Below are positions 17,301 to 25,641 of a stretch of DNA of 64,000 nt, one piece after another. This DNA is from Methanosarcina sp. 2.H.T.1A.6. Lineage in GTDB: Archaea; Halobacteriota; Methanosarcinia; Methanosarcinales; Methanosarcinaceae. Both the position numbers and the translations under genes were made by a program. Each line of letters starts with the position of its first letter. Within the stretch, counting starts at the first letter, position 1. The notes below the pieces were generated by a model, which was not told where the DNA came from, made no database searches, and saw nothing but the letters and a program-made list of their open reading frames with translations. The stretch covers positions 1 to 64,000 of the forward strand of contig NZ_JJOY01000005.1 in assembly GCF_000979455.1 (NCBI RefSeq), in the 5' to 3' direction.

Positions 17301-17813
17301 TTAAAGGTTCCAGCGCTCATCGATGGGGAAGCGTTCATTGATCCACATCAGGACATAGTTGTTATGGACGATTTTATAGGAGCGGGAAAGGACTGGAATG
17401 CCGTCAAAAGTGGTTTCTTCTTCCAGGACTTCGAGTTCTCCCATGTCGCGCCTGGTCTCGAGGTTGTGGCTGCGCAGGATCCTGCCTATGGGGATGTCTG
17501 CGCGCATTAGCTGTTCCTTCATAGTTGCAGGCATGCGTTCCAGAGGAGAGAGTGACCTTGCCTGGACGAATACCGTATCCCCTGCATAGAGCCGGACTGT
17601 CCTGTTATTTACCTCACTGCCCTCTTCCACACCAAGAAATGCAGCCATTTCCTTATCGGCTTTGATTATGTGCTGGGACTCGGTTTTTACATTAACCGGT
17701 TTTCGGGTCATGATCTCGAGGAGAAAGGTTACGGAACCATCGGTCCCACAGCAGACCCGAAGGCAGGTGGGAATTTCGAGGCATTTCAGTTTATCAAGGA
17801 AATCTACTTCCAG
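17301..17813 (-). CDS. Chorismate-lyase-like (DUF98) protein with a non-standard start
   Basis: From the first ATG (17711) the frame gives 136 residues resembling the UbiC-like/DUF98 fold (HIIKADKEMAAFLG, RSHNLETRRDMGELEV, WINERFPIDERW). The same frame is open and homologous-looking upstream: it encodes VDFLDKLKCLEIPTCLRV and then CCGTDGSVTFLLEIM, the typical LRxxxGTDGSxTxLLE block of this family. No ATG, GTG or TTG exists there. GGAGGT at 17820-17825 lies six bases before CTG (17813) and three before ATT, so initiation at CTG or ATT is the best explanation. Family members may release 4-hydroxybenzoate or a related product from chorismate; activity here is unproven. Confidence 0.65.
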   Translation of the reverse strand: MEVDFLDKLKCLEIPTCLRVCCGTDGSVTFLLEIMTRKPVNVKTESQHIIKADKEMAAFLGVEEGSEVNNRTVRLYAGDTVFVQARSLSPLERMPATMKEQLMRADIPIGRILRSHNLETRRDMGELEVLEEETTFDGIPVLSRSYKIVHNNYVLMWINERFPIDERWNL

Positions 17814-17882
17814 AATGATACCTCCAGGTAAGGGCTGCCTGATGTTATTGATAATTTGAAATAAGAATGAGAGGTAAGGAGT

Positions 17883-18197
17883 TTATTCCTCTCCGACTTC
17901 TTTTTTTGCATTTTTCAACCGCTCTTTTGCCGTGTATCCGGTAGCCTTTAAGAGAAACTCCCGGTAGGCTTTGTTAGTCTGCAGGATCGTTTCATCATCT
18001 TTGACAGTAACATCGGAAACAGTGTCCACAAAGAGCATTTTGTTTTCTATCCAGACCGTTATCTTTGACATTGCTCCATAGGAAGTTTCAATATGGTCCC
18101 CGTTCCGTGAGATCTCAGTCGGGAAGCATTCCTGCATTGCCGAGTAGATTCTATCTATTTCAGGCTTAAAACCGCGCTTTAACTTATATTGCTGCAT
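17883..18197 (-). CDS. DUF5611-like small protein
   Basis: A protein of about 104 residues beginning MQQYKLKRGFKPEIDRI. The start at 18197 is chosen because AGAGG lies six bases upstream and the preceding 46 residues of the longer frame (from 18335) look non-coding. It resembles short euryarchaeal proteins annotated DUF5611; function unknown. Its stop is close upstream of the chorismate-lyase-like gene, in the same direction and on the same open frame, so the two are probably co-transcribed. Confidence 0.7.
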   Translation of the reverse strand: MQQYKLKRGFKPEIDRIYSAMQECFPTEISRNGDHIETSYGAMSKITVWIENKMLFVDTVSDVTVKDDETILQTNKAYREFLLKATGYTAKERLKNAKKEVGEE

Positions 18198-18474
18198 TGC
18201 TATCCTCTTATAAGATATTTTCATTTCAGATAAAGTTTGCTCAGAGCCGTTTTGTCTGGAATCCGCATTGATAATCCGAAGCAGTCGAATATAGTGTACA
18301 GAAAGGTGGATTTCTCCCCAGGAATTGTTCTTCATATATTTTTGCTTCAGGTCTATCCACTAATTATCTATCTAATAACGCCGATTTTCTGTTTATCGCC
18401 ATTGATTCCAGGTTATATTAACGCTTCCTATTTATTTGAATATTAGTTTTATCATTATCAATTTAATTATAATT

Positions 18475-18923
18475 ATGTATTTGCTCTACGCTAATATTGA
18501 ACTGAAAATTAAAGGGGAAACCGGACATGGAATACTTCCTGCAGATGTAAAAGAAGCACTTGCAAATCAGCAGGTTACCTCTCAGTAACCGCAGACAAAA
18601 ACGGCGTTCCAAACGTATGCCTGATGGGTTTGGTGAAAGTAAGAAACGATGAGACTCTTTATCATGGCAAATGTTTCCCGGAAAAAGACCGAGCAAACCT
18701 GAACGAAAACCTGAAAGCTGCCCTCTGCGCTTACATGCCTCCGATGAAAGCCTACCCAATAAAAAGAAATGTGGAACTTATCAGTGAAGTTCCTCTCATG
18801 AATGAGGTTGCCGACCGGGTCATTTTGAAGATAGTAAACCTTAAACCCAACGGAGCTACCTTCCCCATGTAGAGGAGATATACAGTTTATCCCCCGGTCC
18901 GAGTGCAGGGGAAAGAATCTCAT
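18475..18923 (+). pseudogene. Frameshifted pyridoxamine-oxidase-like flavin protein
   Basis: Frame 1 encodes ILPADVKEALANQQVT and then stops. Moving one base, the sequence continues VTADKNGVPNVCLMGLVKV..DETL.. to NLNENLKAALCAY, the usual pattern of small FMN-binding split-barrel (PPOX-class) proteins. One missing base near 18585 joins the halves. A second stop (TAG after ATFPM, near 18870) cuts the C-terminus, although YTVYPPVRVQGKES still follows. A small flavoprotein gene has been inactivated here. Confidence 0.72.
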
Positions 18924-18996
18924 AAAAATTTCATAAGAATTTTTACCTAATTTTTCATTTCTACTGTGTTCCGGCACAGCTCACTTTTTTCCCGAA

Positions 18997-20424
18997 TCAT
19001 TTAATCGGTAATGTGAACATGAATGTGCTGCCTTTTCCTACTTCGCTCTCTATCCCTATTTTCCCACCATGCAGTTCCACAATTTTCTGGACAATGGTGA
19101 GTCCAAGTCCGCTTCCCTGATACGTGCGTGCCTCCTCGGTGTCTATCTGGCTGAAAGGCTTAAATAGCTTCTTCTGGTCCTCCTGCGAGATCCCAACACC
19201 ATTATCCCTTACAGAGATTTCTGCAAAGTCTCCGCCAATCTGGGCCCCGATGGTCACTGAACCTTCACAAGGCGTGAACTTGATTGCGTTGCTTGTAAGG
19301 TTGTAGAGGACCTCTTTGAATTTTTCTCTGTCTGCGTGGAGTACCCGGAGCTGGGGGTCGAGATCTTTCTCAAGGCGGATATTCTTTTTTGATGCCAGAG
19401 GAAGGAGTGTTGTCACGACCTCACAAATCGATTCCGGTACCGAGATCTCTGTATATCGCAGCTCCATCTTTCCTGCTTCGATTCTAGAAAGGTCAAGGAT
19501 ATCATTGATTAGAGACAACTGGTGTTTTCCGTTCATGGAAATATTGCCAACATACTTTCTTTGCTTCTCATTCAGCGGTCCGATAACCTGCTCAAGCAAA
19601 AAATCCGAATATCCAATAATAGAGTTCAGAGGTGTCCTCAATTCATGGCTCACGTTGGCCAGAAACTTAGACTTGGTGTTGTTTGCCTCTTCAGCGGCCA
19701 GTTTGGCTCGAACCATCATCTCTTCTGCTCGCATCTGATCGGTTACATCGATCCCCAGGCCTCCGTAGACTGTTGCTCCTTCGTCCAGATTGATAGGAAA
19801 CCTTATGGTGCGGTAGAAAAGTTCTTTTCCTTCCGGATCTACAAGAGTTTCTGTCTTTGTGATACTGTCTTTTTCTTCAGAGTTCGCATCTCTGATCCAC
19901 TCCTCTATTCGGAAGTATTCTTTCAGATAATTATTTGAATTCAGATAATTATTTGAATATACAACAAGTTCTGCGTCATCTTTTATGAATGCAGCAGCAG
20001 GCAAATTATCCATAAATGTGGCAAATTGTTTTTTGCTATGCTGTAGTTTTTTGGAGTATTTTTTTAGTTCTCTATTCGTCTGCTCCAGTTCTTCAGCATA
20101 TCTCTGTAGTTCTCTCCTGCTTTTTTCGGAAGCTTCGATCCATTCTCTGAAGGCAAGGCCATAGGCCATCATCATTTCCATCAGAGGGGTTGAAATATAA
20201 CGTGCGGATTCGATGAGTTTCGCGTTTGGATAAGTTTCTGCAAGGCGAGCTATTGCTTCCTCATGGATCTCTGCGAGGTCCTCAGGAGGTATGTTTTCTC
20301 GGACAAGCTCTCTACCGAGTTTCTCTATTTCAAAAAGGTACTTTTCATCAGGGTCATCAAAATAATTTTTTAGAAGACTGTGGTATCGGTGTTTGAATTT
20401 TTGCAGTGGCATAGGGTAAATCAC
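18997..20424 (-). CDS. Histidine kinase with RsbU-like N-terminal domain
   Basis: A 475-residue soluble kinase. Residues 5-95 resemble the RsbT-binding N-terminal domain of RsbU ([39 protein letters not shown]); a coiled coil spans 95-135 and a PAS domain 135-235. HisKA has [20 protein letters not shown] (His260), and HATPase_c has NAIKF, DNGVGIS and [13 protein letters not shown]. The GTG start overlaps the stop of the RsbX-like phosphatase gene by four bases, implying translational coupling; an ATG 12 bases later is possible. No receiver domain or membrane helix is present. As last gene of an rsbR-S-T-X cluster it is probably the output partner of RsbT. An 18 bp tandem duplication lies in the PAS region. 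Confidence 0.9.
   Translation of the reverse strand: MIYPMPLQKFKHRYHSLLKNYFDDPDEKYLFEIEKLGRELVRENIPPEDLAEIHEEAIARLAETYPNAKLIESARYISTPLMEMMMAYGLAFREWIEASEKSRRELQRYAEELEQTNRELKKYSKKLQHSKKQFATFMDNLPAAAFIKDDAELVVYSNNYLNSNNYLKEYFRIEEWIRDANSEEKDSITKTETLVDPEGKELFYRTIRFPINLDEGATVYGGLGIDVTDQMRAEEMMVRAKLAAEEANNTKSKFLANVSHELRTPLNSIIGYSDFLLEQVIGPLNEKQRKYVGNISMNGKHQLSLINDILDLSRIEAGKMELRYTEISVPESICEVVTTLLPLASKKNIRLEKDLDPQLRVLHADREKFKEVLYNLTSNAIKFTPCEGSVTIGAQIGGDFAEISVRDNGVGISQEDQKKLFKPFSQIDTEEARTYQGSGLGLTIVQKIVELHGGKIGIESEVGKGSTFMFTLPIK
19922..19957. repeat. 18-bp in-frame tandem duplication in the kinase PAS domain
   Basis: Two perfect copies of TTCAGATAATTATTTGAA lie head to tail and encode a repeated SNNYLN segment (about residues 158-167). 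The duplication is in frame and lengthens a PAS loop by six residues. Confidence 0.9.
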
Positions 20425-21035
20425 TCATTATATCTGTTATAGATTAGAATTGTAGCATCGTCTGTTTCTTTTGCATGATCCCGAAGTATTTGATTTGCCA
20501 GTTTTTGCACATCCCTGCAGAGGAACTCGTCATAACCGGAAATATCAAGACGTTCTGAGATGCCGTCAGTCCACATGAACACAAGGTCACCATCAGCCAG
20601 GTCTACAGTATTTGTATTTAATTTCCTGTACCCACCCCCAACGATACCCCAATCGCTGCTCAAATTCATTTTTTTTCTACCCTTTATCACTACATTGATA
20701 TTCCCTATTCCCCCATGAGTCAATGTTGAATTGTTTTTATCAACAATGACTATGCTCATTGCCGTCCCTCTTGTATGTTTTATCTCCCGGTCACACTTCT
20801 CAAATATACGGTGCAGTGGTTCACAGAGGTTACGAGATATACAGTCTATAGCTGCTTTTGCAGCCTTTTCAGCCTCTATTCCATGCCCGAGGCCGTCAAC
20901 CATACATAATGTTATATTATCCTCGTTTTCCCACCACCTACACTGATCTCCACAATGTGGGTCGTTGAAGAAAGAATGAGTTGCAGTACCTATGTTCATG
21001 TGTTTCATTCTCTTTTCCAGGCTCTCTGATTCCAC
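20421..21035 (-). CDS. rsbX: RsbX-like PP2C phosphatase
   Basis: A 204-residue SpoIIE/RsbX-type serine phosphatase. Metal-binding aspartates are visible in [20 protein letters not shown] and [11 protein letters not shown], and HGGIGNINV is the central motif. In Bacillus, RsbX removes phosphate from RsbR and RsbS and resets the stressosome. Here it lies between rsbT and the kinase, as rsbX lies near rsbRST in bacteria. The frame opens at GTG (21035); ATGs at 21008 and 20999 are alternatives, and the phosphatase fold begins soon after. The 3' end overlaps the kinase start. Confidence 0.85.
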   Translation of the reverse strand: MESESLEKRMKHMNIGTATHSFFNDPHCGDQCRWWENEDNITLCMVDGLGHGIEAEKAAKAAIDCISRNLCEPLHRIFEKCDREIKHTRGTAMSIVIVDKNNSTLTHGGIGNINVVIKGRKKMNLSSDWGIVGGGYRKLNTNTVDLADGDLVFMWTDGISERLDISGYDEFLCRDVQKLANQILRDHAKETDDATILIYNRYNE

Positions 21036-21207
21036 CTTAAATGGCCGTTATATTTTCCCAACTCTTTGACAGTTTATCCTGGTTCCGGACTTTACCTTCT
21101 GCAGGATTCAGGTGCTAATATCTTCACAGCGCCCGGTTCAACAAATTAAATGGTTCCCCCATTTCGAGGATGAATTTTTTATGTTAGGATTTTTGCGTCA
21201 CATCAAA

Positions 21208-21606
21208 TTATTTCCGGGCTCTTTTGATCTCCAGGGTAATTTTTGTATATCCTGGCTCTGATGCTATGTCAAAATTGTTTACAAGCCGCCTGGCTCCCGG
21301 AAGCCCTGCCCCCAGCCCATTTCTCGTAGTGAATCCGTCTTCCATTGCCTGCTCAATATCCCCAATTCCGGGGCCGTTGTCTTCTACAACTACTTTAATA
21401 CCCATTTCCCTTTCATCCTGTTCTTCACAAATTGAACAGCTTCCTTCTCCTGCATATTTCAGGACATTCCTGGCCAGTTCAGAGATGGCCGTGGCCATAC
21501 GTGTCTGATCTGCCGAACCAAACCCCAATTCCTTCATGGTCTCCTTTGCTGTCTGCCTTGCGAACAGGAGATCACTCTCGGTTTTAATCGGTATTTTCTT
21601 ATTCAT
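21208..21606 (-). CDS. rsbT: RsbT-like switch serine kinase
   Basis: A 132-residue GHKL-type kinase of the RsbT/RsbW group. The N-box is ISELARNVLKYA, the G1 box VEDNGPGIGD, and the glycine lid GLGAGLPGARRLVN. The LPGARRL form is typical of RsbT, not of RsbW. In Bacillus, RsbT sits in the stressosome, phosphorylates RsbS and RsbR, and is then released to activate RsbU. It contains four closely spaced cysteine or acidic positions (SCSICEEQDE) not usual for the family. It is flanked on both sides by gaps of about 170 bases. Confidence 0.9.
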   Translation of the reverse strand: MNKKIPIKTESDLLFARQTAKETMKELGFGSADQTRMATAISELARNVLKYAGEGSCSICEEQDEREMGIKVVVEDNGPGIGDIEQAMEDGFTTRNGLGAGLPGARRLVNNFDIASEPGYTKITLEIKRARK

Positions 21607-21778
21607 TGCTTATTCCCTCTCAGGTTATCCCCCATCATTAATCTGGTATTTCCCATAATTTACCCATACCCGGACTCTGTATGCAATTTTCCACTCATCT
21701 TATTATCCTGTTGCTGTGGCACAGGTAAGTATGGAAAATACATCCCCGCAGGTAAGAATTTATACAATTTTTAATTCT

Positions 21779-22153
21779 TCAACTGTTTAATGAGGTCTGA
21801 TTCCATTTTGTGGAAATGAGTATTTTGTCAAGCCCCTTGCCGAGGTTAAGTGCTGTCTGCACACCTATCAGTTCGCGCCCCATTTCAACAAGGGTCAGAG
21901 CAACCATAGGCTGCATGCCGCAGAGTACCACTTCCGCCCCCATTATTTGCGCCATATTTGCCGTTTCATTGATAACTCTCGCCATAAATGAATCGACAAT
22001 CTCCATGCCCGTTATATCAATGAGAACTCCTATTGCTTCGGTTTTTTCAAGCATTTTCAGCATCTGGGACTGGTATTCAAGTACCTCGTTGTCTGTAAGG
22101 TCCCCTGGTATCGATGACAGCAAAACGTCCTTCACTTTCAATATCGGAATCAT
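21779..22153 (-). CDS. rsbS: RsbS-like STAS protein
   Basis: A single STAS domain of about 124 residues, starting MIPILKVKDVLLSSIPGDL. The phospho-acceptor loop DITGMEIVDSFMARV carries the serine equivalent to Bacillus RsbS Ser59, and GMQPMVALTLVEMG is the family C-terminal motif. I choose the ATG at 22153, which follows GAGGT and gives the length of bacterial RsbS; a GTG at 22171 would overlap rsbR. In the family RsbS, together with RsbR, forms the stressosome core and holds RsbT. Confidence 0.9.
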   Translation of the reverse strand: MIPILKVKDVLLSSIPGDLTDNEVLEYQSQMLKMLEKTEAIGVLIDITGMEIVDSFMARVINETANMAQIMGAEVVLCGMQPMVALTLVEMGRELIGVQTALNLGKGLDKILISTKWNQTSLNS

Positions 22154-22160
22154 TTTTTCA

Positions 22161-22967
22161 TTACCTCTCACAGGAGACTACTTTCTTTCCCATTATACCG
22201 AAGGCTTTTGAGATCCCTGTTTTCAGTGAACCGCAGGTCGTGATATTGCTCAGGTCTATTCCGAGTGTGACCAGGGTCTGTGAGACTTCAGGGCTGAAAC
22301 CAGTTAGAATTGTCTTTGCCCCGAGCATTTTTGCTGCATTTACTGCCTTGATGATATGCCTTGCAACTGCAGTGTCTACTACCGGCACTCCCGTGAGGTC
22401 CAGAATCGCCAATTCTGCTTCATTTTCCACAATTGAATTTAGCAGGTTTTCTATAATCTGCTGTGCACGTGCTGTATCGATGGCTCCTACCAGAGGCAGC
22501 AACAGGACCCCATCCCATATTTTGATCACAGGGGTTGCAAGCTCCAGAATCGTCCGGGTCTGTACACGAAGATCATTTTCCAGCTTTACTCTGTTAGTAA
22601 TATCCGTAATATATTCGAGCCCTCCAACGATGTTCCCATCCTCGTCTTTTAAGGGCACAGCTGTTATCTCTACGTTGATTGTTTCTCTCTGACACGGAAT
22701 TTCATAGTGGCCTGCATATTTTTTGCCGCTGTCCATTGCTCGCTTGATCCCACACTTAGAGACACTGCAGCACTTTGCTTCCAGAACTTCGTAACATTTT
22801 TTTCCAATTACTTCTTTCAATTCTTTTTTATGCCACTCGCAACCCGCCGGGTTGATAAACAAAATCTTAAAGTCCTTATCTACAGCTATTACAGGAATTG
22901 GGATTGATTCAAGAAGAGCATGTTCCAGGTCTCGTACCTCTATGTTGGATTTATTTGCAGTGTTCAT
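22161..22967 (-). CDS. rsbR: RsbR-like PAS-STAS stressosome sensor
   Basis: A 268-residue protein with an N-terminal PAS domain (about 12-128) and a C-terminal STAS domain (about 140-262). The STAS part has TPVIKIWDGVLLLPLVGAID, the phospho-acceptor loop DLTGVPVVDTAVARH and TGFSPEVSQTLVTLGIDL, all typical of RsbR paralogues. Instead of the globin-like sensor of Bacillus RsbRA it has PAS with a cysteine cluster (KCYEVLEAKCCSVSKCG), as in other methanogen sensor PAS domains, which suggests redox, heme or metal sensing. It is the first gene of the rsbR-S-T-X-kinase cluster and faces a 430-base AT-rich promoter region. Confidence 0.9.
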   Translation of the reverse strand: MNTANKSNIEVRDLEHALLESIPIPVIAVDKDFKILFINPAGCEWHKKELKEVIGKKCYEVLEAKCCSVSKCGIKRAMDSGKKYAGHYEIPCQRETINVEITAVPLKDEDGNIVGGLEYITDITNRVKLENDLRVQTRTILELATPVIKIWDGVLLLPLVGAIDTARAQQIIENLLNSIVENEAELAILDLTGVPVVDTAVARHIIKAVNAAKMLGAKTILTGFSPEVSQTLVTLGIDLSNITTCGSLKTGISKAFGIMGKKVVSCER

Positions 22968-23399
22968 TTTTCACCCTCAGTTGCCTGATTTTCTAATCTT
23001 GTGGAGCAATGTTTCACGGCCTTTATTATTTAAAATGAAGTTAAAACCAATTATTTGAAGTCTTCAATTTTTGCTGTATTAAATTTAAATCTCTTACCAT
23101 TATATTATATACTTTTATTTTATATTTAATATATTGGTCAGTATTGTACTTAAATTTTTTTATACACTTAGTTGCTATACTTCATGCTTTAATTTAATAC
23201 TAAAGATGCTCTTCTATTAAAGTGGAGGAAAATTAGATTCTGAATCAGGTTTTCAAAGGAGTATGGGGCACTCTAAATTTGGGAAACAACATAAATATGA
23301 TCATACTTATCAGTAATTTACTGAATTGCACACAAAATTCGGATGGGCAAACAAACTTATACCCCATAATCCTAACAAAAAGAGGACGGTGATCCCTGG
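22968..23399. promoter_or_regulatory. AT-rich divergent promoter region
   Basis: Between rsbR (leftward) and the 100-residue protein gene (rightward). It contains several TATA-like runs near 23095-23170 that could serve the rsb cluster. GGTGA lies seven bases before the ATG at 23400. No further gene is seen. Confidence 0.5.
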
Positions 23400-23702
23400 A
23401 TGCACAAAACACTCAATCTTGAAGATTTAATCGCCAAAAAGAATAAAGAGAATGTAGAGAAAGATGCCGATCTGGAGTATGAAGAGCTCTACGACCTGAT
23501 TATCCCCCCTGGAACGGTTGTGTCCATCATCTACGATATCGTGGAAGAATTTGGTCTTGAACCCGTAACGCGGAAGATGCCTATTGGTATTGTAAACAGT
23601 GAGGAAAGGGAAATTCTTGTCCTTCGTGGCCCTCTTGAAAAGGTTCAGGCCGCAGAAGAATTTCTCTATAATGAAATGAAGGCCTGGGTCGAAGATAAGT
23701 AA
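23400..23702 (+). CDS. Conserved-looking 100-residue acidic protein
   Basis: A 100-residue soluble protein with a charged N-terminus (residues 1-28) and a compact C-terminal part including LIIPPGTVVSIIYDIVEEFG and ILVLRGPLEKVQAAEEFLYNEM, which looks like a small alpha-beta domain. GGTGA precedes the ATG with good spacing. I recognise no named family. It is convergent with the methanogenesis marker 2 gene. Confidence 0.7.
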   Translation: MHKTLNLEDLIAKKNKENVEKDADLEYEELYDLIIPPGTVVSIIYDIVEEFGLEPVTRKMPIGIVNSEEREILVLRGPLEKVQAAEEFLYNEMKAWVEDK

Positions 23703-23828
23703 ACCTGCACAGGCCCGGTCAAATGGGGATAAAAAATAGAAACAGGTGCTGGATAAGTAAAATCACAACTTTTCAGCAAACTAATATTTTTTCTTTGAAA
23801 CAAGTACAAGACATACAGAAGGTTCCGA

Positions 23829-24809
23829 TTATTCGGAACCGATGCCTGTAATACTGTCTTTTGAAAAGTCAAAAACAGTAACTCTGCCTGTTTTATCGTA
23901 TATGTCGAGTTTTGAGCCCTCTTCTATTTTTCCTATAACTGCAGCTGTGAGCCCGGCATTTTCAAACACATTTACGCACTCTTCTGCTTTTTTCGGGTCT
24001 GCAGTAAATACATACCCTGTTCCGGGATGCACTTTCAGCCACTGTTCAAAGTCCACATCTTCCGGTCTGGGAATTTTTTCCAGATCCACTGAGGCTCCCA
24101 CCTTGCTCGTCTCACAAAGCATTCCGAGCGTTCCTATTAGCCCTGGATTGCTTATGTCCTTGCCAGCGGTTGCAAGTTTTCTCTTTGCTATTTCTTGGGT
24201 TACGAGATAGCTTTCCCTTACCACTGAAGGCTCTTTGAAAGAAGTCGTATCCCAGCTGTAAGGGGAATTTGGGCCAATTTTTCCGTCCATATCATAGGCT
24301 GCAATTACCAGATCTCCGGGGTTTGCAGTATCACTCCTGATTACGCAGTCTCTTTTGACAATCCCTATAATAGCAACGGAAAGGGAATTGTACCGTGTAT
24401 CGGGATGTACATGCCCTCCTACCACAGGAACTCCGAATTTCCTGACCCCCTCAGCCAGCCCTTCCATCAGTTCCCTGCAGGCATCCTGAGAATTTGCAGA
24501 GGCGATATCCACCATGGCAAGGGGTTTTCCACCCATTGCCGCAATGTCATTTATATTGACGACCACAGCCCCGTAACCTGCCCACCAGGGGCTTGCATCT
24601 AGCAGCCGCCCCCAGATGCCATCTGCTGCAAAGAGGATAACATCATCTCCTCCAATATCGATCACTGCAGCATCATCCCCGAAATCAACGATAGCGTCCC
24701 CATATTCCGGACGGACGGCTTCGAAGATGGAAACTATATCCTCTATCTGTTTTTTTCGGGTAACTCCTTCGAAATTCTTTATCCCTTCTGCTAGCTCTTC
24801 CAGATTCAA
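23829..24809 (-). CDS. Methanogenesis marker protein 2 (AIR synthase-related)
   Basis: A 326-residue protein of the PurM/ThiL/SelD superfamily. The N-terminal part has the phosphate-binding GDDAAVID and the NINDIAAMGGKPLAMVD motif; GGHVHPD and a C-terminal PurM-C domain with HPGTGYVFTAD follow. This combination matches methanogenesis marker 2, found across methanogens and of unknown reaction, probably an ATP-dependent synthase or kinase. The start is TTG at 24809, preceded by a weak AGGAAG. Thiamine-phosphate kinase is a less likely alternative. Confidence 0.85.
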   Translation of the reverse strand: MNLEELAEGIKNFEGVTRKKQIEDIVSIFEAVRPEYGDAIVDFGDDAAVIDIGGDDVILFAADGIWGRLLDASPWWAGYGAVVVNINDIAAMGGKPLAMVDIASANSQDACRELMEGLAEGVRKFGVPVVGGHVHPDTRYNSLSVAIIGIVKRDCVIRSDTANPGDLVIAAYDMDGKIGPNSPYSWDTTSFKEPSVVRESYLVTQEIAKRKLATAGKDISNPGLIGTLGMLCETSKVGASVDLEKIPRPEDVDFEQWLKVHPGTGYVFTADPKKAEECVNVFENAGLTAAVIGKIEEGSKLDIYDKTGRVTVFDFSKDSITGIGSE

Positions 24810-24884
24810 TCAAAGGCTTCCTGTTTGTTTTTTAATTGTATCAATGATAGTTTCAAAAATTGTCACTAAGATAACAGTAAACAT

Positions 24885-25130
24885 AAGATAACAATAAATT
24901 AATGATAAGCTAATGGTAAGGTTGTGATAGATCACAGAAACTAATGGTAAGGTCCTGGTAAATTACTGATAAATTGATAGTAAGTTAATGGTAAGGTATT
25001 GATAAGTTACTGATAAATTGATGGTAAGTTGATGGTAAGGTCCTAGTAAGGTCCTGGTAAGTTACTGATAAATTGATAGTAAGTTAATGGTAAGTATATA
25101 TAAGTTAATTATAAGCTAATGGTAATCAAT
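24885..25130. repeat. Degenerate tandem repeats built on (A)TGGTAAG
   Basis: Three long units begin TTACTGATAAATTGATAGTA at 24963, 25007 and 25062 (44 and 55 base spacing). Shorter TAATGGTAAGGTCCTGGTAAG pieces surround them. No stable hairpin is evident. They lie upstream of the marker-2 gene and of the ferredoxin promoter. Confidence 0.85.
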
Positions 25131-25352
25131 GCCACATTTATATGCTTGCCTGCTCTATTTCTTCCTTAATAGTCAGGCAATGCGATATATTATGGCCAGT
25201 ACATAATTCCGGTTATCCTTTATCTGTTTATTTCTTTGTACCGAAGAATGGAAGCGACAGCTTTTTATTAAATTATTATATCCTAATATGTCAACCTAAT
25301 ATAATTCCGGCTTTATAAAAGTCCTGAATTGATGAAATAAGGAGTGAAAAAC

Positions 25353-25529
25353 ATGGTAGCAAAAATCGATGCAGATGCCTGCACAGGCTGTGGAAGCTGT
25401 ATAGATGAATGCCCTGCAGCTGCAATCTCCCTCAATGACGATGATATTGCAGTTGTAGACGAAGATGAATGCCTTGACTGCGGTGCATGTGAAGATGCCT
25501 GCCCGAATGGGGCAATCACCCTCGAGTAA
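25353..25529 (+). CDS. 2[4Fe-4S] ferredoxin
   Basis: A 58-residue acidic ferredoxin with two perfect CxxCxxCxxxCP clusters ([12 protein letters not shown] and [12 protein letters not shown]). The start is the ATG at 25353, seven bases after AAGGAG; a GTG nine bases earlier overlaps that site. It is monocistronic, with a hairpin terminator after the stop. It is convergent with nifB and may be one of its electron donors, though it may serve many pathways. Confidence 0.96.
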   Translation: MVAKIDADACTGCGSCIDECPAAAISLNDDDIAVVDEDECLDCGACEDACPNGAITLE

Positions 25530-25552
25530 CGCTTTTAAAATAAGTCTGAGAA

Positions 25553-25577
25553 GCGGAGTTCTTGAGCTCCGCCTTTT
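25553..25577 (+). terminator. Ferredoxin terminator hairpin
   Basis: GCGGAG, an 8-base loop and CTCCGC are followed by CTTTT, 24 bases after the ferredoxin stop. The position between convergent genes suits a terminator. Confidence 0.7.
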
Positions 25578-25641
25578 AGGCTCCCAGTTTCGCTCCCGTT
25601 TTCAGGGATTTTTAACCTGGAACTGAATGTTCTCCAGTTTT

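Noticed and set aside
21036-21778. Equal gaps of about 172 bases on both sides of rsbT as duplicated DNA
   Set aside because: The two gaps show no sequence similarity and their length depends on uncertain start choices.
24885-25130. CRISPR array
   Set aside because: Repeats are degenerate, irregularly spaced and not separated by unique spacers; no cas genes in the window.
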